From contig NZ_KB892439.1 in NCBI RefSeq assembly GCF_000373805.1, positions 26,397-90,396 of the forward strand: a DNA stretch of 64,000 nt, read 5' to 3'. Of this stretch, positions 51,648-63,097 are shown in pieces (within the stretch, counting starts at the first letter, position 1; each line of letters begins with the position of its first letter). The translations under genes and the position numbers were made by a program. Under the pieces are notes generated by a model. It saw only the letters and a list, made by a program, of their open reading frames with translations. It searched no databases and was not told where the DNA came from. This DNA is from Corynebacterium pilosum DSM 20521 = CIP 103422 (GTDB taxonomy: Bacteria; Actinomycetota; Actinomycetes; Mycobacteriales; Mycobacteriaceae).

Positions 51648-53852
51648 ATGACTGAGGGCCAGAACATCGACCCCGCTCTGTTGATCCCGGACGCGGACCG
51701 TGAGCGACTGCGCAATTGCAGCCACCACGCACCACATGATTTCTACGGCTGGCACTCCACCTCCACTGGGTCGGTCGTACGAACCCGCCAGTTGGGCGCT
51801 GAACATGTGCAACTGCTCATACACAACCAGGCGTACGACATGACCCCCATCGGCGACGACATCTGGGTCTACGGGCTTGACGACGAGCTCACCCCGGACT
51901 ACCGCCTGAGGATCAAGTACCCGGATGCTGAACCTGTCATCATCGCCGATCCCTACCACTTCCTCCCCACCTTGTCGTCTTTCGACCTGCACCTGATCGC
52001 AGAAGGCCGCCACGAGCGGCTGTGGGAAGTTCTCGGCGCAAACGTGCACTCCTACGAGACCACCATGGGCTCAGTCAGCGGTACCGCGTTTGCTGTGTGG
52101 GCGCCCAATGCCCAGGGTGTCGCCGTGATCGGTGACTTCTGTGCGTGGAACCCCAACCAGTACCCAATGCGCGTGCTTGGTTCCACCGGCATCTGGGAAA
52201 TCTTCATTCCCGGTATTAAGCCAGGTGCCACCTACAAGTTCGCCATCCAGACGAAGGACGGTCACCGCCGCGACAAGGCCGACCCGATGGCGAAGCAGAC
52301 TCTTGCCCCGCCAGAGACCGTTTCCCAGGTTGTGGACCAGTCCGTGTACCAGTGGGGCGACGCCGAGTGGGTCAAGAAGCGCGACGCCTGCGATACGATC
52401 AACGCCCCGATGAGCGTCTACGAGGTCCACTTAGGCTCGTGGAAGATCGGTAAGGGCTACCGCGAGCTTGCCGACGAACTCGTCGAGTACGTGTCCGAGC
52501 AGGGCTTCACCCACGTCGAGTTCCTCCCCGTGGCGGAACACCCCTTCGGCGGATCCTGGGGCTACCAAGTCACCGGCTACTACGCTCCGACCGCGCGCTG
52601 GGGTTCTGCCGACGATCTGCGCCTCTTGATCGACAAGCTGCACCAGGCCGGCATCGGCGTGATCATCGACTGGGTGCCTGCGCACTTCCCAAAGGATGAT
52701 TGGGCCCTAGCCCGCTTCGACGGCACCGCGCTCTATGAGCACCCCGACTGGCGCCGCGGCGAGCAGAAGGACTGGGGCACCTACGTCTTCGACTTCGGCC
52801 GCAACGAGGTGCGCAACTTCCTCGTCGCTAACGCGCTCTACTGGCTCGAAGAGTTCCACATCGACGGCCTGCGCGTCGACGCGGTGGCGTCCATGCTCTA
52901 CCTTGACTATTCCCGCGAGGACGGCGAGTGGCTGCCCAACCAGTACGGTGGCCGCGAGAACCTCGATGCCGTCCAGTTCCTCCAGGAGATGAACGCTACC
53001 GTCCACCGCGAGCACCCGGGCGTTGTCACCATCGCCGAGGAATCCACCTCCTGGCCAGGCGTGACCGCCCCCACCGAGCAGGGTGGCCTGGGCTTCAGCC
53101 TGAAGTGGAACATGGGCTGGATGAATGACACCCTGGAGTTCTTCAAGCTGGACCCAGTCCACCGCTCCTACCACCACAATGAGATCACATTCTCCATGGT
53201 GTACGCCTTCTCCGAGAACTTCGTCCTGCCGTTCAGTCACGATGAAGTGGTCCACGGCAAGGGCTCTCTGTGGGGGCGGATGCCGGGTGATGATTGGAAC
53301 AAGGCCGCTGGCCTGCGCACCTTGTTCGGCTACATGTACTCCCACCCAGGCAAGCAGCTGCTCTTCATGGGCCAGGAGTTCGGCCAGACCGGCGAGTGGG
53401 ATGAAGCGCACTCCGTCGACTGGTCCAATCTGGAAGGCTGGGGCTCCGAATACCACCTGGGCGTCCAGCGCCTGGTACGTGACCTCAACGTCATCTACAA
53501 GGACCAGCCGGCCCTGTACTCGCAGGACAACTCCCCAATGGGCTTCCAGTGGGTCAAGGGCGACGATGCCGCCAATAACCTGTTGGCGTACATCCGCTGG
53601 GGTACTGACGGCACCCCGATCCTAGTGACGATCAACCTGGGCGGGACCTCCCGGCAGAATTACCGCCTCGGCGTTCCTCGCGCGGGCGCGTGGGAGCTGC
53701 TGCTCAACTCCGATGACAAGGTCTATGAGGGTGCGGGAAATGACCTGCCCCACACCGTCTACACCTCACCCGAGGCGTGGGACGGCCAGGACCAGTTGGT
53801 AGAACTGCACATCCCAGCGATGAGCGTGCAGTACTACGTTTTCAAGGGTTAA
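51648..53852 (+). CDS. glgB: 1,4-alpha-glucan branching enzyme
   Basis: A 734-residue GH13_9 branching enzyme that introduces alpha-1,6 links into glycogen or GlgE-derived glucan. An extra N-terminal sandwich and a CBM48 domain (FAVWAPNAQGVAVIGDFCAWN) precede the barrel. The nucleophile is Asp411 in GLRVDAVASMLY and the acid Glu464 in TIAEESTSW; PFSHDEVVHGKGSL is the conserved motif containing the His-Asp pair. GAAGGA is seven bases before ATG 51648. Its stop overlaps the convergent thioredoxin-like gene by 4 bp (shared TTAA). Confidence 0.97.
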   Translation: MTEGQNIDPALLIPDADRERLRNCSHHAPHDFYGWHSTSTGSVVRTRQLGAEHVQLLIHNQAYDMTPIGDDIWVYGLDDELTPDYRLRIKYPDAEPVIIADPYHFLPTLSSFDLHLIAEGRHERLWEVLGANVHSYETTMGSVSGTAFAVWAPNAQGVAVIGDFCAWNPNQYPMRVLGSTGIWEIFIPGIKPGATYKFAIQTKDGHRRDKADPMAKQTLAPPETVSQVVDQSVYQWGDAEWVKKRDACDTINAPMSVYEVHLGSWKIGKGYRELADELVEYVSEQGFTHVEFLPVAEHPFGGSWGYQVTGYYAPTARWGSADDLRLLIDKLHQAGIGVIIDWVPAHFPKDDWALARFDGTALYEHPDWRRGEQKDWGTYVFDFGRNEVRNFLVANALYWLEEFHIDGLRVDAVASMLYLDYSREDGEWLPNQYGGRENLDAVQFLQEMNATVHREHPGVVTIAEESTSWPGVTAPTEQGGLGFSLKWNMGWMNDTLEFFKLDPVHRSYHHNEITFSMVYAFSENFVLPFSHDEVVHGKGSLWGRMPGDDWNKAAGLRTLFGYMYSHPGKQLLFMGQEFGQTGEWDEAHSVDWSNLEGWGSEYHLGVQRLVRDLNVIYKDQPALYSQDNSPMGFQWVKGDDAANNLLAYIRWGTDGTPILVTINLGGTSRQNYRLGVPRAGAWELLLNSDDKVYEGAGNDLPHTVYTSPEAWDGQDQLVELHIPAMSVQYYVFKG

Positions 53853-54730
53853 AACAGTGAAGAGGCCAGGCGCGTCCTGGCCTCTTTGACGCGCTCATCA
53901 GCGGAATCAAACAGCCCGAACAGCTCGAGAAGGCGGGCCTTCGCAGCCTCTTTCTCATCACCGGCGCTGCGCTCCATGAAGGACAGTAGCCGATCAAAAG
54001 CCTTCTCCGGGGCGCCAGCGACAACCTCCGCGTCAGCCGCGTCGAGTTGCTTAGCGACGACATCTGGTGCCGCCTCCGCCTCTGCAATCGGATCCGTCGT
54101 CCGGTTCTGTGGGTCGAGGCGTTTCACCACAGCCACGGTTGCCTTGGCCTGCTTGACCTCTTTGTTCGTCGGATCTTCGGCGAGGATCTCGTCGTAAATG
54201 CGCGTAGCTGCGTCAAAATCACCCAGGTTGAGCGCTGAAGTAGCAGCATCCAAGCGCGGATCCTGCGGTTCTTCCTCCTCGGTAGCCCCTGGCAGCCCTT
54301 GGAGCTGCGGGCCGATCTGCTGAACTAGGGTGTCCACCCACTGCTTCAGCATGTCCGCAGGCTGGCCACCTTCAAAAGAGGTCACGGGGCGGCCGGCAGC
54401 AAGTGCGAGCACGGTGGGCACGCCACGCACGCCCAGAGCCTGAGCGATCTGCGGGGTGGTATCCGAGTCGACGTATCCCACGACGAATGAATTCTCGCCC
54501 TGCGCGGCCAGCTGCTGGAACGTGGCCTTCAGGTTCTCGGAATCCTCAGAGCGCGCCGAGCCGACCAGCACCACCACGGGCACCTGGACGGAGCGCTGCA
54601 GAACATGCGACTCCAAGTTCTCTTCCGTGAGAGTGAAGAAGCTCTCCACGGCACTCGAGGCCAGCTTTTCGCGAGCCTCTGCCTGGTGTTGGAGGCGGCC
54701 CAAGTCAATGGCACCATGCGGGGTTGTCAT
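53849..54730 (-). CDS. Thioredoxin-fold/TPR protein (YbbN/CnoX-like), no CxxC
   Basis: A 293-residue protein: thioredoxin-like domain (residues 28-140), then a TPR-like tail (residues 155-290, ALNLGDFDAATRIYDEIL repeats). The redox CxxC is replaced by Ser58-Ala-Arg-Ser61 in VVVLVGSARSED, so it cannot do disulfide exchange in the usual way; the cis-Pro loop GVRGVPTVL is kept. E. coli CnoX (YbbN) acts as a holdase for oxidatively damaged proteins, and this is the likely role. The ATG immediately follows the stop of the thiamine-binding gene and uses an AAGGAG inside it. Confidence 0.85.
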   Translation of the reverse strand: MTTPHGAIDLGRLQHQAEAREKLASSAVESFFTLTEENLESHVLQRSVQVPVVVLVGSARSEDSENLKATFQQLAAQGENSFVVGYVDSDTTPQIAQALGVRGVPTVLALAAGRPVTSFEGGQPADMLKQWVDTLVQQIGPQLQGLPGATEEEEPQDPRLDAATSALNLGDFDAATRIYDEILAEDPTNKEVKQAKATVAVVKRLDPQNRTTDPIAEAEAAPDVVAKQLDAADAEVVAGAPEKAFDRLLSFMERSAGDEKEAAKARLLELFGLFDSADERVKEARTRLASSLF

Positions 54731-55039
54731 CTAGTTCTCCTTCTTCATAGCTTTTTCTAGCGAGTCCATCTTCTGATGCAACTGGTCCGTGTACCCTTCG
54801 CGAATATCGGCCTTGATCACCAGCGATACTCGCGGGGAGACAGCGCGAACCACGTCTGTGGCGCGCTTGATCACGTCCATGACCTCGTCCCACTCCCCTT
54901 CTACGATGGTGAACATCGCGTTGGTTTCGTGCGGCAGGCCGGATTCGCGCACAACGGCGACCGCTTGGGCCACTGCATCTGCCATCTCGGCGCGGGGGTT
55001 ATTGGTCACGGTGGGAGCTACAGAAAATGCAACGATCAT
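54731..55039 (-). CDS. Thiamine-binding (MTH1187/YkoF-like) protein
   Basis: A 102-residue single-domain protein of the thiamine-binding MTH1187 family (ferredoxin-like fold). Recognisable features are IVAFSVAPTV at the N-terminus, ETNAMFTIVEGEWDEVMDVI in the middle and VSLVIKADIREG. It probably binds thiamine or a pyrimidine in the cytoplasm, but no thiamine biosynthesis gene or TPP riboswitch is near. TACACT ends seven bases before ATG 55039, a leaderless start. It is transcribed with the thioredoxin-like gene (stop and start adjacent). Confidence 0.85.
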   Translation of the reverse strand: MIVAFSVAPTVTNNPRAEMADAVAQAVAVVRESGLPHETNAMFTIVEGEWDEVMDVIKRATDVVRAVSPRVSLVIKADIREGYTDQLHQKMDSLEKAMKKEN

Positions 55040-55063
55040 GCAGACCAGTGTAACCAGATCTGC

Positions 55064-55372
55064 TTATCGACGATCCCAGCAGTGCCGGTGCCAGTGGCGG
55101 CGATCATCTCCCCTGCCCCCGTAGTCACGGGGCCACGCCACGATGTGCGCAACCCCGGGCGGAATGTTCTGGTTGCACCCTGGACACACATAAAACTTGG
55201 TTGCCCGCGAGGCACCGATGTGTCGCATCAGGAAGATCTCCCCGTGCGTCCAACGTGGACCTTCCACCTCTTGTGTCCCCAAATAGGAGGCTCCATCGCG
55301 CGGCAACTCGCGAACCGGGCGTGGCGCGGCTCCCCTGCCCCGGCGCCGTGAAGGGCGATTACGACGAGGCAC
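55064..55372 (-). CDS. Small HNH-like zinc protein downstream of nucS
   Basis: A 102-residue basic protein (N-terminus rich in Arg). Cys63-Pro-Gly-Cys66, His76 in GVAHIVAW, and the tail RRHWHRHCW (His93, His95, His97, Cys98) give a beta-beta-alpha-metal/HNH-like pattern. In databases such proteins carry vague names; the function is unknown. GTG 55372 begins on the base directly after the nucS stop codon, so the two are tightly coupled and the protein may be a NucS partner. Its stop is 24 bp from the thiamine-binding gene's start on the same strand. Confidence 0.65.
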   Translation of the reverse strand: MPRRNRPSRRRGRGAAPRPVRELPRDGASYLGTQEVEGPRWTHGEIFLMRHIGASRATKFYVCPGCNQNIPPGVAHIVAWPRDYGGRGDDRRHWHRHCWDRR

Positions 55373-56065
55373 CTAAAACAACCTCAACTCATTAGTCTCG
55401 ATCCCCCGCAGGTCATCATAATCCAGTACCACGCAGCGGATCCCCCGGTCCTCCGCCAGGGTCCGTGCCTGCGGCTTAATCTCCTGGGCCGCAAAAACTC
55501 CGGACACAGGCTTGAGCAGTTCGTCGCGGTTGAGTAGCTCAAGATAACGAGTCAGCTGCTCAACGCCATCAATACCGCCACGACGCTTCACTTCCACGGC
55601 GACGTTTGAGCCATCAGCAGCCTGCGCCAGCAGGTCGACAGGTCCAATCGCCGTCGGGTACTCCCTGCGCACAAGCGTATAGCCTTCGCCCAAAGTAGTA
55701 ATGTGTTCAGCCAGCAGCTCCTGCAGGTGCGCCTCGACACCATCTTTCACCAGACCAGGATCCTGGCCGAGGTCGAAGGATTTCTCATGGTAGATCTCCT
55801 CGATGGTGATGCGCAGCTGTTCACCCTTGGGGTTTTCGACGATCCACAGCACCTCACCGGTATCGTCGCCGTCGATATCCACGATGGCCTCTTCGACCAC
55901 AGTGCACGGCGGAGTCATCCAGTTCAAGGGTTTGTAGGCACGATCGTCGGCATGCACGGAAACGGAACCATCGGCTTTGACCATGATCAATCGATCAGCC
56001 ATGGGCAAATGGGCATCCAAACGGCCGACGTAATCCACAGAGCAACGGGCTATGACAAGACGCAT
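55373..56065 (-). CDS. nucS: Mismatch-specific endonuclease NucS
   Basis: A 230-residue nuclease that cuts both strands at mismatches and provides the non-canonical mismatch repair of actinobacteria lacking MutS/MutL. The N-terminal DNA-binding domain is followed by a RecB-like core with Asp144 (GPVDLLAQ), Glu158 and Lys160 ([10 protein letters not shown]). The C-terminus ELRLF matches a beta-clamp-binding motif, as reported for C. glutamicum NucS. ATG 56065 is chosen because TAAGGT lies seven bases upstream; the 27-codon upstream extension lacks support. No MutS or MutL gene is in the window. Confidence 0.95.
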   Translation of the reverse strand: MRLVIARCSVDYVGRLDAHLPMADRLIMVKADGSVSVHADDRAYKPLNWMTPPCTVVEEAIVDIDGDDTGEVLWIVENPKGEQLRITIEEIYHEKSFDLGQDPGLVKDGVEAHLQELLAEHITTLGEGYTLVRREYPTAIGPVDLLAQAADGSNVAVEVKRRGGIDGVEQLTRYLELLNRDELLKPVSGVFAAQEIKPQARTLAEDRGIRCVVLDYDDLRGIETNELRLF

Positions 56066-56075
56066 GCCCTCTACC

Positions 56076-56540
56076 TTAACCTTGCTGGCGCGCCCGCCCA
56101 ATCCGCTGGGACAACACGCGGTGGTCTTCCTTTTCCTTCCGCACATCAGAGGCGGATTCGAGCCACGAAATCAACGCCATAATGCCCCGGCGATCCGCCG
56201 CGATCTCATAGGAGCGGTCGTCGACCAACACCTGTGTGATGCGGGTATCCCGGGGCATAATTTCAAACTCTTCCGCTGTCGGCGTGCGATGCGCTTCCAC
56301 AACAGTGTGGCGGCGATCAATGACCAAATCAGCGCAAGGAGCAATGGAGCGCAGCTTGTAGAAGTACACCAAGTCGCTCTTGTAGCGGATTGATCCGTGC
56401 CGCCATGAATAGGTGTTTTTCGCAGGGTAGGGACGCACTAGCACAGTCGTTCCGCGGGACCGGAGCGCGACAAACCGCCACGCAGCAAGAGCTATGCAGG
56501 CTACTACGAGGATGAGCGACACCCAACCGACTAACTCCAT
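56076..56540 (-). CDS. DUF2550 membrane-anchored protein
   Basis: A 154-residue protein with one N-terminal helix ([21 protein letters not shown]) and a cytosolic DUF2550 domain ([34 protein letters not shown]). Function unknown; it is conserved beside atpC in actinobacteria. It is 10 bp upstream of nucS, whose promoter lies inside its 3' end. AGGAG is seven bases before ATG 56540, and a promoter candidate (TTGACG, 18 bp, TAGTAA) lies at 56585-56614. It is separated from atpC by a terminator, so it has its own transcription unit. Confidence 0.85.
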   Translation of the reverse strand: MELVGWVSLILVVACIALAAWRFVALRSRGTTVLVRPYPAKNTYSWRHGSIRYKSDLVYFYKLRSIAPCADLVIDRRHTVVEAHRTPTAEEFEIMPRDTRITQVLVDDRSYEIAADRRGIMALISWLESASDVRKEKEDHRVLSQRIGRARQQG

Positions 56541-56584
56541 GACGGTTCTCCTGAAAGTCCCATTGAAGGTTCTATAAAATTCAA

Positions 56585-56614
56585 TTACTAAAGATACTAC
56601 TCTCCCCGCGTCAA
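56585..56614 (-). promoter_or_regulatory. Candidate promoter of the DUF2550 gene
   Basis: Minus-strand TTGACG (56609-56614) and TAGTAA (56585-56590) with an 18-bp spacer, about 45 bp before the start codon. Confidence 0.5.
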
Positions 56615-56663
56615 CACTCCAATCGCCTTTTTGGTGTATGTCCTAAAGCACACTTGCGTAGAG

Positions 56664-56709
56664 AAAAACCCGGGCCCTACCGCACACTGTGGCGCGGTAG
56701 GGCCCGGGT
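56664..56709 (-). terminator. Strong terminator of the ATP synthase operon
   Basis: A perfect 16-bp stem (ACCCGGGCCCTACCGC pairing with GCGGTAGGGCCCGGGT, 56668-56683 and 56694-56709) with a 10-base loop, followed by TTTTTC on the minus strand, 36 bp after atpC. Confidence 0.96.
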
Positions 56710-56745
56710 CGAATCTATCCGAGAAGGAAGAAAGGCTTACTGCCT

Positions 56746-57114
56746 TTAGTTGTTGCTGCGACGAACAGCGGCCAGCTCTGCTTCGGAACGGGCCTTGAGG
56801 GTGTCGTCGTCACTGTCCAGAGCAGACTCTGCCTGAGCAGTGTCCACCTCATCGGCGAAGATGGCGTAATCCGCAAGGATCGTCACCTTTTCCGCAGTAA
56901 CCGACAGGAACCCACCCTGGACGGCGGCAATGATCTTGTCGCCGTCGACAGGGGTGATGGTCACGACGCCATTCTCCTTGAGCTGACCCAAGATTGGCTC
57001 GTGGCCTGGCAGCACACCGATCTCACCCTCGGTGGTCTGAGCGGTAACGATGCTGGCCTGACCAGACCAGAGCAAGCGCTCCACTGCAACCAATTCAACG
57101 GTGATTTCAGCCAT
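56746..57114 (-). CDS. atpC: ATP synthase F1 epsilon subunit
   Basis: A 122-residue subunit, part of the rotor central stalk that can also inhibit ATP hydrolysis. The beta-barrel contains [18 protein letters not shown] and [16 protein letters not shown], both diagnostic. The C-terminal helices are short, as in actinobacteria. It is the last gene of the atp operon and starts nine bases after the atpD stop. Confidence 0.96.
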   Translation of the reverse strand: MAEITVELVAVERLLWSGQASIVTAQTTEGEIGVLPGHEPILGQLKENGVVTITPVDGDKIIAAVQGGFLSVTAEKVTILADYAIFADEVDTAQAESALDSDDDTLKARSEAELAAVRRSNN

Positions 57115-57123
57115 GTGCTTCTC

Positions 57124-58578
<1,455 letters not shown>

Positions 58579-59553
58579 TTAGTCACTTTCTCCGCTGTCG
58601 GACAGCGCGCCAGCGCCGCCGATAATTTCGGTGATTTCCTGGGTGATCTGTGCCTGACGGGCCTGGTTCGCCTCACGAGACAGGTCGTTGACCAGCTCGT
58701 TCGCGTTATCCGTTGCCGCCTTCATCGCAGTACGACGTGAAGCCGACTCACTTGCCGACGACTCGAGCAGGATCGCGTACAGCGTCCTGGAGACGTAGGT
58801 CGGCAGTAGTGCGGTCAGCAGCGTGTCTGGATCCGGCTCGAATTCCATATCAGCCTGAACCTCGCCGGAAGACTCCAGCAAAGATTCCTGGCGGACATCG
58901 ACTTCTTCGATAACCGGCTCGATCGGCAGAATCTGATTCACAGTTGCTTCCTGCGTCAGCATGGAAACAAACTTGGTATACACCACGTGCACCTGGTCGA
59001 AACCACGTACCGGGGTGCCTTCCTCAGTGAACAGACCTTCACGCCACTTGGCTTCACCTTCGGAGCTCGCTTGGAACCCGTCGATGAGGTGACGACGCAC
59101 ATCGTGTGTCGCCTCCCAGGTTGGATCCTGTGACCAACCGGTCCAAGCACCAGCAATATCCATGTTGCGGAATTTGTAGTGCCCGACGCCCTTGCCACCG
59201 GTGACGTAACGAACGACCTCATAGCCACTTTCCTCGAGAAGCTTCTCAAGTTCGGCGGCCTTCTTCAGGACGTTGTGGTTGTATCCGCCGGCCATGCCGC
59301 GGTCAGAGGTGACCACGAAAACGGCAGCGACCTTTCCATCCTCACGCTCACGGAGCATGGGGTAGTCCAGGGAGCTGGCGGCTGCGAGCCGCTCCATGAC
59401 GTCTTGCAGTTCGTTCGCGTAAGGCTTCGAAGCCTCAACACGCTGCTGGGCCTTGGTGATGCGCGAGGTCGCGATCAGCTCCTGGGCCTTAGTAATCTTC
59501 TTCGTGGAGTTCACGGACCTAATACGGTCACGCAATTCGCGAAGTGTTGCCAT
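58579..59553 (-). CDS. atpG: ATP synthase F1 gamma subunit
   Basis: A 324-residue coiled-coil rotor shaft. RIRSVNSTKKITKAQELIATSRI at the N-terminus and the C-terminal ESSASESASRRTAMKAATDNA are the family signatures. It is longer than the 287-residue E. coli protein because of internal insertions common in actinobacteria. It couples c-ring rotation to catalysis in the head. Confidence 0.97.
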   Translation of the reverse strand: MATLRELRDRIRSVNSTKKITKAQELIATSRITKAQQRVEASKPYANELQDVMERLAAASSLDYPMLREREDGKVAAVFVVTSDRGMAGGYNHNVLKKAAELEKLLEESGYEVVRYVTGGKGVGHYKFRNMDIAGAWTGWSQDPTWEATHDVRRHLIDGFQASSEGEAKWREGLFTEEGTPVRGFDQVHVVYTKFVSMLTQEATVNQILPIEPVIEEVDVRQESLLESSGEVQADMEFEPDPDTLLTALLPTYVSRTLYAILLESSASESASRRTAMKAATDNANELVNDLSREANQARQAQITQEITEIIGGAGALSDSGESD

Positions 59554-59603
59554 GGTTTACTCTCCTCCCTTCCTTGTGCTTAAGACGGTGAGTAACAAAT
59601 TTC

Positions 59604-61244
59604 TTACTTCTTGACAGTCTTACGCTGGACGGAGAGTTGAGACTTTTCGATGTCCTGTTCATCCAGTGCCTCAGCCTCTGGCTCACGCACGATGCGCTCA
59701 CCCGAGGTGGTCTGGAAGGTCTTCGCGAAGTCTGCGTTAGCCTTCTCGATCGCGTCCTTGGACTCGTCGGAAAGCACTGCGCCACCAGCGATCTGCTCGT
59801 AGACCTCTGGGTTAGAGGAACGCAGGTGCTCCTGGAAGTCACGCTCGTAACGACGAACGTCCTCGACGGGAACGGAGTCGAAGCCGCCTTCGTTAGCGAG
59901 GTGGATGGACACGATCTGGTACTCCACCGGCTGCGGGGAGGACTCGGGCTGCTTCAGCAGCTCAACCAGACGCTCACCGCGCTCCAGCTGACGCTTGGAA
60001 GCAGGGTCCAGATCGGAAGCGAAGGTAGCAAACGCCTCGAGATCGCGGTATGCCGCGAGGTCAAGACGCAGGTTACCTGCAACCTTCTTCATACCCTTGG
60101 TCTGTGCTGCACCACCGACACGGGAAACAGAGATACCCACGTCGACTGCAGGACGAACACCCTGGTTGAACAGATCCGACTGCAGGAAGACCTGGCCGTC
60201 AGTAATAGAAATAACGTTCGTTGGGATGAAGGCACCCACGTCATTCGCCTTGGTCTCAATGATCGGCAGAGCGGTCAGGGAACCTGCGCCCAGCTCATCA
60301 TTCAGCTTTGCGGCACGCTCCAGCAGGCGGGAGTGCAGGTAGAAAACGTCACCTGGGTATGCCTCACGGCCTGGAGGACGACGCAGCAGCAGCGAGATGG
60401 CACGGTAGGCCTCTGCCTGCTTGGTCAGGTCATCGTAGATCACCAAGACGTGCTTGCCCTGGTACATCCAGTGCTGGCCCAGTGCTGCGCCAGAGAATGG
60501 TGCCAGCCACTTGAAACCAGCGGAGTCAGATGCCGGAGCTGCCACGATGGTGGTGTACTCCAGCGCGCCATTGTCCTCAAGGGTCTTGCGCACACCAGCG
60601 ATGGTGGAACCCTTCTGGCCAATTGCGACGTAGATGCATCGCACCTGCTGAGACGGATCACCGGTCTCCCAGAAAGCCTTCTGGTTCAAGATCGTGTCAA
60701 TACAGATCGCGGTTTTACCGGTCTTACGGTCGCCAATGATCAGCTGACGCTGGCCACGACCGATTGGGGTCATCGCGTCGATGGCCTTGATGCCGGTCTG
60801 CATTGGCTCTTCGACCGGCTGACGGTCGAGAACGCCTGCAGCCTGCAGCTCAAGTGCACGCTCTTCGGTGGAATTGATTGGGCCCAGGCCGTCAATTGGC
60901 TGACCCAGTGGGTTGATTACGCGGCCAAGGAATTCGTCCCCGACCGGGATGGACAGGACCTCTCCGGTCCTGCGTACCTCGTCACCCTCTGCAAGGGTCT
61001 CGAATTGCCCCAATACCACGACACCGATGGTGTCGGTCTCAAGGTTCTGTGCGACGCCGATGACGCCATTGGGGAACTCGAGCAGCTCATTCGCCATGCA
61101 GCCTGGTAGCCCGGAAACTTGGGCAATACCGTCTGCTGCCGAAATGACCACGCCGACCTCCTCTCGGGAGGCCTCCGCGGAGTAGCTCGAGGTGTAGTTC
61201 GCTATCGCGCTACGGATCTCATCGGAGGAGATCGTCAGCTCCGC
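59604..61244 (-). CDS. atpA: ATP synthase F1 alpha subunit
   Basis: A 546-residue non-catalytic nucleotide-binding subunit. The P-loop is [14 protein letters not shown], and [20 protein letters not shown] and [17 protein letters not shown] are conserved. It carries a C-terminal extension of about 30 residues (ending [10 protein letters not shown]), typical for actinobacteria and, in mycobacteria, linked to inhibition of ATP hydrolysis. ATG 61244 ([12 protein letters not shown]) follows AGGAAG; an upstream in-frame extension of 12 codons lacks a site. Confidence 0.98.
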   Translation of the reverse strand, partial: AELTISSDEIRSAIANYTSSYSAEASREEVGVVISAADGIAQVSGLPGCMANELLEFPNGVIGVAQNLETDTIGVVVLGQFETLAEGDEVRRTGEVLSIPVGDEFLGRVINPLGQPIDGLGPINSTEERALELQAAGVLDRQPVEEPMQTGIKAIDAMTPIGRGQRQLIIGDRKTGKTAICIDTILNQKAFWETGDPSQQVRCIYVAIGQKGSTIAGVRKTLEDNGALEYTTIVAAPASDSAGFKWLAPFSGAALGQHWMYQGKHVLVIYDDLTKQAEAYRAISLLLRRPPGREAYPGDVFYLHSRLLERAAKLNDELGAGSLTALPIIETKANDVGAFIPTNVISITDGQVFLQSDLFNQGVRPAVDVGISVSRVGGAAQTKGMKKVAGNLRLDLAAYRDLEAFATFASDLDPASKRQLERGERLVELLKQPESSPQPVEYQIVSIHLANEGGFDSVPVEDVRRYERDFQEHLRSSNPEVYEQIAGGAVLSDESKDAIEKANADFAKTFQTTSGERIVREPEAEALDEQDIEKSQLSVQRKTVKK

Positions 61245-61297
61245 CATGTTCTTCCTGCTCTCGGTAGATTCTTCCAGCATATGTGTTCTATTGGTCC

Positions 61298-62128
61298 TTA
61301 GTAGTTGGTGGAGGCGAGGTTATTGCGGAGACGTGTGAGCTTGCCACGCGTCGATCCGTCGATTACCTCGTCGCCCACCCGGATGATCATCCCTCCGAGG
61401 AGGCTGGGGTCAACCTCGGAATGAATGGCCATCTCTTGACCATAAATGCGTCCAAGCTTCTCGGCGAGTGCCGAACGCTGTCCTTCGTTCAGTTCCTCCG
61501 CAGTCTTCACGTGCGCCGCCGTACGGCCAGTCAAGGCTGCTGCCTCGACGGCGAGGTTCTTCACGTCGTCTACGGGGTTGTGCTCTGGTCGGCCAATGAC
61601 CTGCAGAGCCAGTGCTTCAGTAACGGTGGTTACTTTGCCGTAGAGGACGTTAGCCAAAAGGCCACGACGACGCTCTGCGGTTTCTGTGCGATCGGACAGC
61701 AGCTGCGTGAGCTCGCCTTCGCGGTCCAGGATTCGAGACAGCTGGAAGAGTTCATCTTCCACCTGCTGAAGCTGACCTTCGGCTTCGGCGCCGCGCAAAA
61801 GTGCTCGACGGCCAAGCTGGACTAGTCCGGTGCGCATTTCGCGCGGGGTGGACCACTCACTTTCGGCCGCTGCACGCAGCACCTCGAGGGTGCGGTCTGC
61901 AACCTTGCCCTGGAAAATCTCGGTCATGATGCCGGTGCGCTCGTTGCTCTCCGCAGAGGAGTTTGCAACTGCGACGCGCAGCTGGCGGTTCTGATCGAGC
62001 TGTTCCACAGCGAGGAAGAGTTCGGCGCCAAGTTGCTTGGCCAGTGGCACGTTGTTCTCTGCATTCCAGAGCATCGTGTCAATGTGCTCGCTGACCTTTG
62101 CTAGTGCTTCGCGACTTGCTGCTCGCAT
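61298..62128 (-). CDS. atpH: ATP synthase F1 delta subunit (long form)
   Basis: A 276-residue peripheral-stalk subunit, about 100 residues longer than in E. coli. The C-terminal conserved stretch is [28 protein letters not shown]. In mycobacteria the extra N-terminal part is fused with a second b-like subunit; here the N-terminus is helical but shows no membrane segment, and a separate atpF is present. ATG 62128 is five bases after the atpF stop. Confidence 0.95.
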   Translation of the reverse strand: MRAASREALAKVSEHIDTMLWNAENNVPLAKQLGAELFLAVEQLDQNRQLRVAVANSSAESNERTGIMTEIFQGKVADRTLEVLRAAAESEWSTPREMRTGLVQLGRRALLRGAEAEGQLQQVEDELFQLSRILDREGELTQLLSDRTETAERRRGLLANVLYGKVTTVTEALALQVIGRPEHNPVDDVKNLAVEAAALTGRTAAHVKTAEELNEGQRSALAEKLGRIYGQEMAIHSEVDPSLLGGMIIRVGDEVIDGSTRGKLTRLRNNLASTNY

Positions 62129-62133
62129 ATCGC

Positions 62134-62703
62134 CTACTTTCGTGCCTGTGAGACGTTATCGAGCTCAGACAGGAACTGGTCGATCGTGCCGGAGCGACGG
62201 CTGGAGTCCGAAAGTTCGGCTCCCAGCAGCTGCTCTGCAAGGTTGATCGAGTTCTGTCCAAGTTCGGTACGCAGTTCTGCAACAACCTGATCACGGGATG
62301 CCTGCAGCTGCTTCTCACCGGCTTCGACGATGCGACGGGACTCTGCTTCTGCCTCTGCACGCATGTCAGCCTGGATCTGCTTGCCCTTTTCACGGGCTGC
62401 TTCGCGGATCTCAGCGGCTTCAGCGCGTGCTTCCGCCAGTTGCGAGTTGTTCTTTTCCAGGGCAGCCTTTGCTTCAGCCTGAGCGGCTTGAGCACGCTCA
62501 ATGCCACCCTTGATCCGGTCTTCGCGCTCAGCCATCATTTCCTGGAAACGTGGAAGAACAAACTTCCACATGATCAGAAGGATGATGACGAAAACTACGG
62601 CAGACCAGACGACATCGTACAGCTTAGGCAAAAGGATGGAGTTGCCGCCTTCAAATGGCAACGTCTCAGCCTCCTGCGCAAGGTAATAAATGACGTTCGT
62701 CAT
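62134..62703 (-). CDS. atpF: ATP synthase Fo b subunit
   Basis: A 189-residue peripheral-stalk subunit: one N-terminal membrane helix ([21 protein letters not shown]) followed by a long alanine/glutamate-rich coiled coil (residues 45-150) that reaches the head. It joins the a subunit to AtpH and AtpA. It lies between atpE and atpH in normal operon order. Confidence 0.96.
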   Translation of the reverse strand: MTNVIYYLAQEAETLPFEGGNSILLPKLYDVVWSAVVFVIILLIMWKFVLPRFQEMMAEREDRIKGGIERAQAAQAEAKAALEKNNSQLAEARAEAAEIREAAREKGKQIQADMRAEAEAESRRIVEAGEKQLQASRDQVVAELRTELGQNSINLAEQLLGAELSDSSRRSGTIDQFLSELDNVSQARK

Positions 62704-62745
62704 AGGTTGCTCCTGTTTCTAAAAAATGGACTGTTACGGCGTTTT

Positions 62746-63003
<258 letters not shown>

Positions 63004-63097
63004 CTAGATGTCCGATAGCGATTGGATTGTTAGTGCTTCGGACGATTGTGACGAAGTGGTGTGGGGTATTCAGTTGGTCACGCGCGAACGCGTTTTG

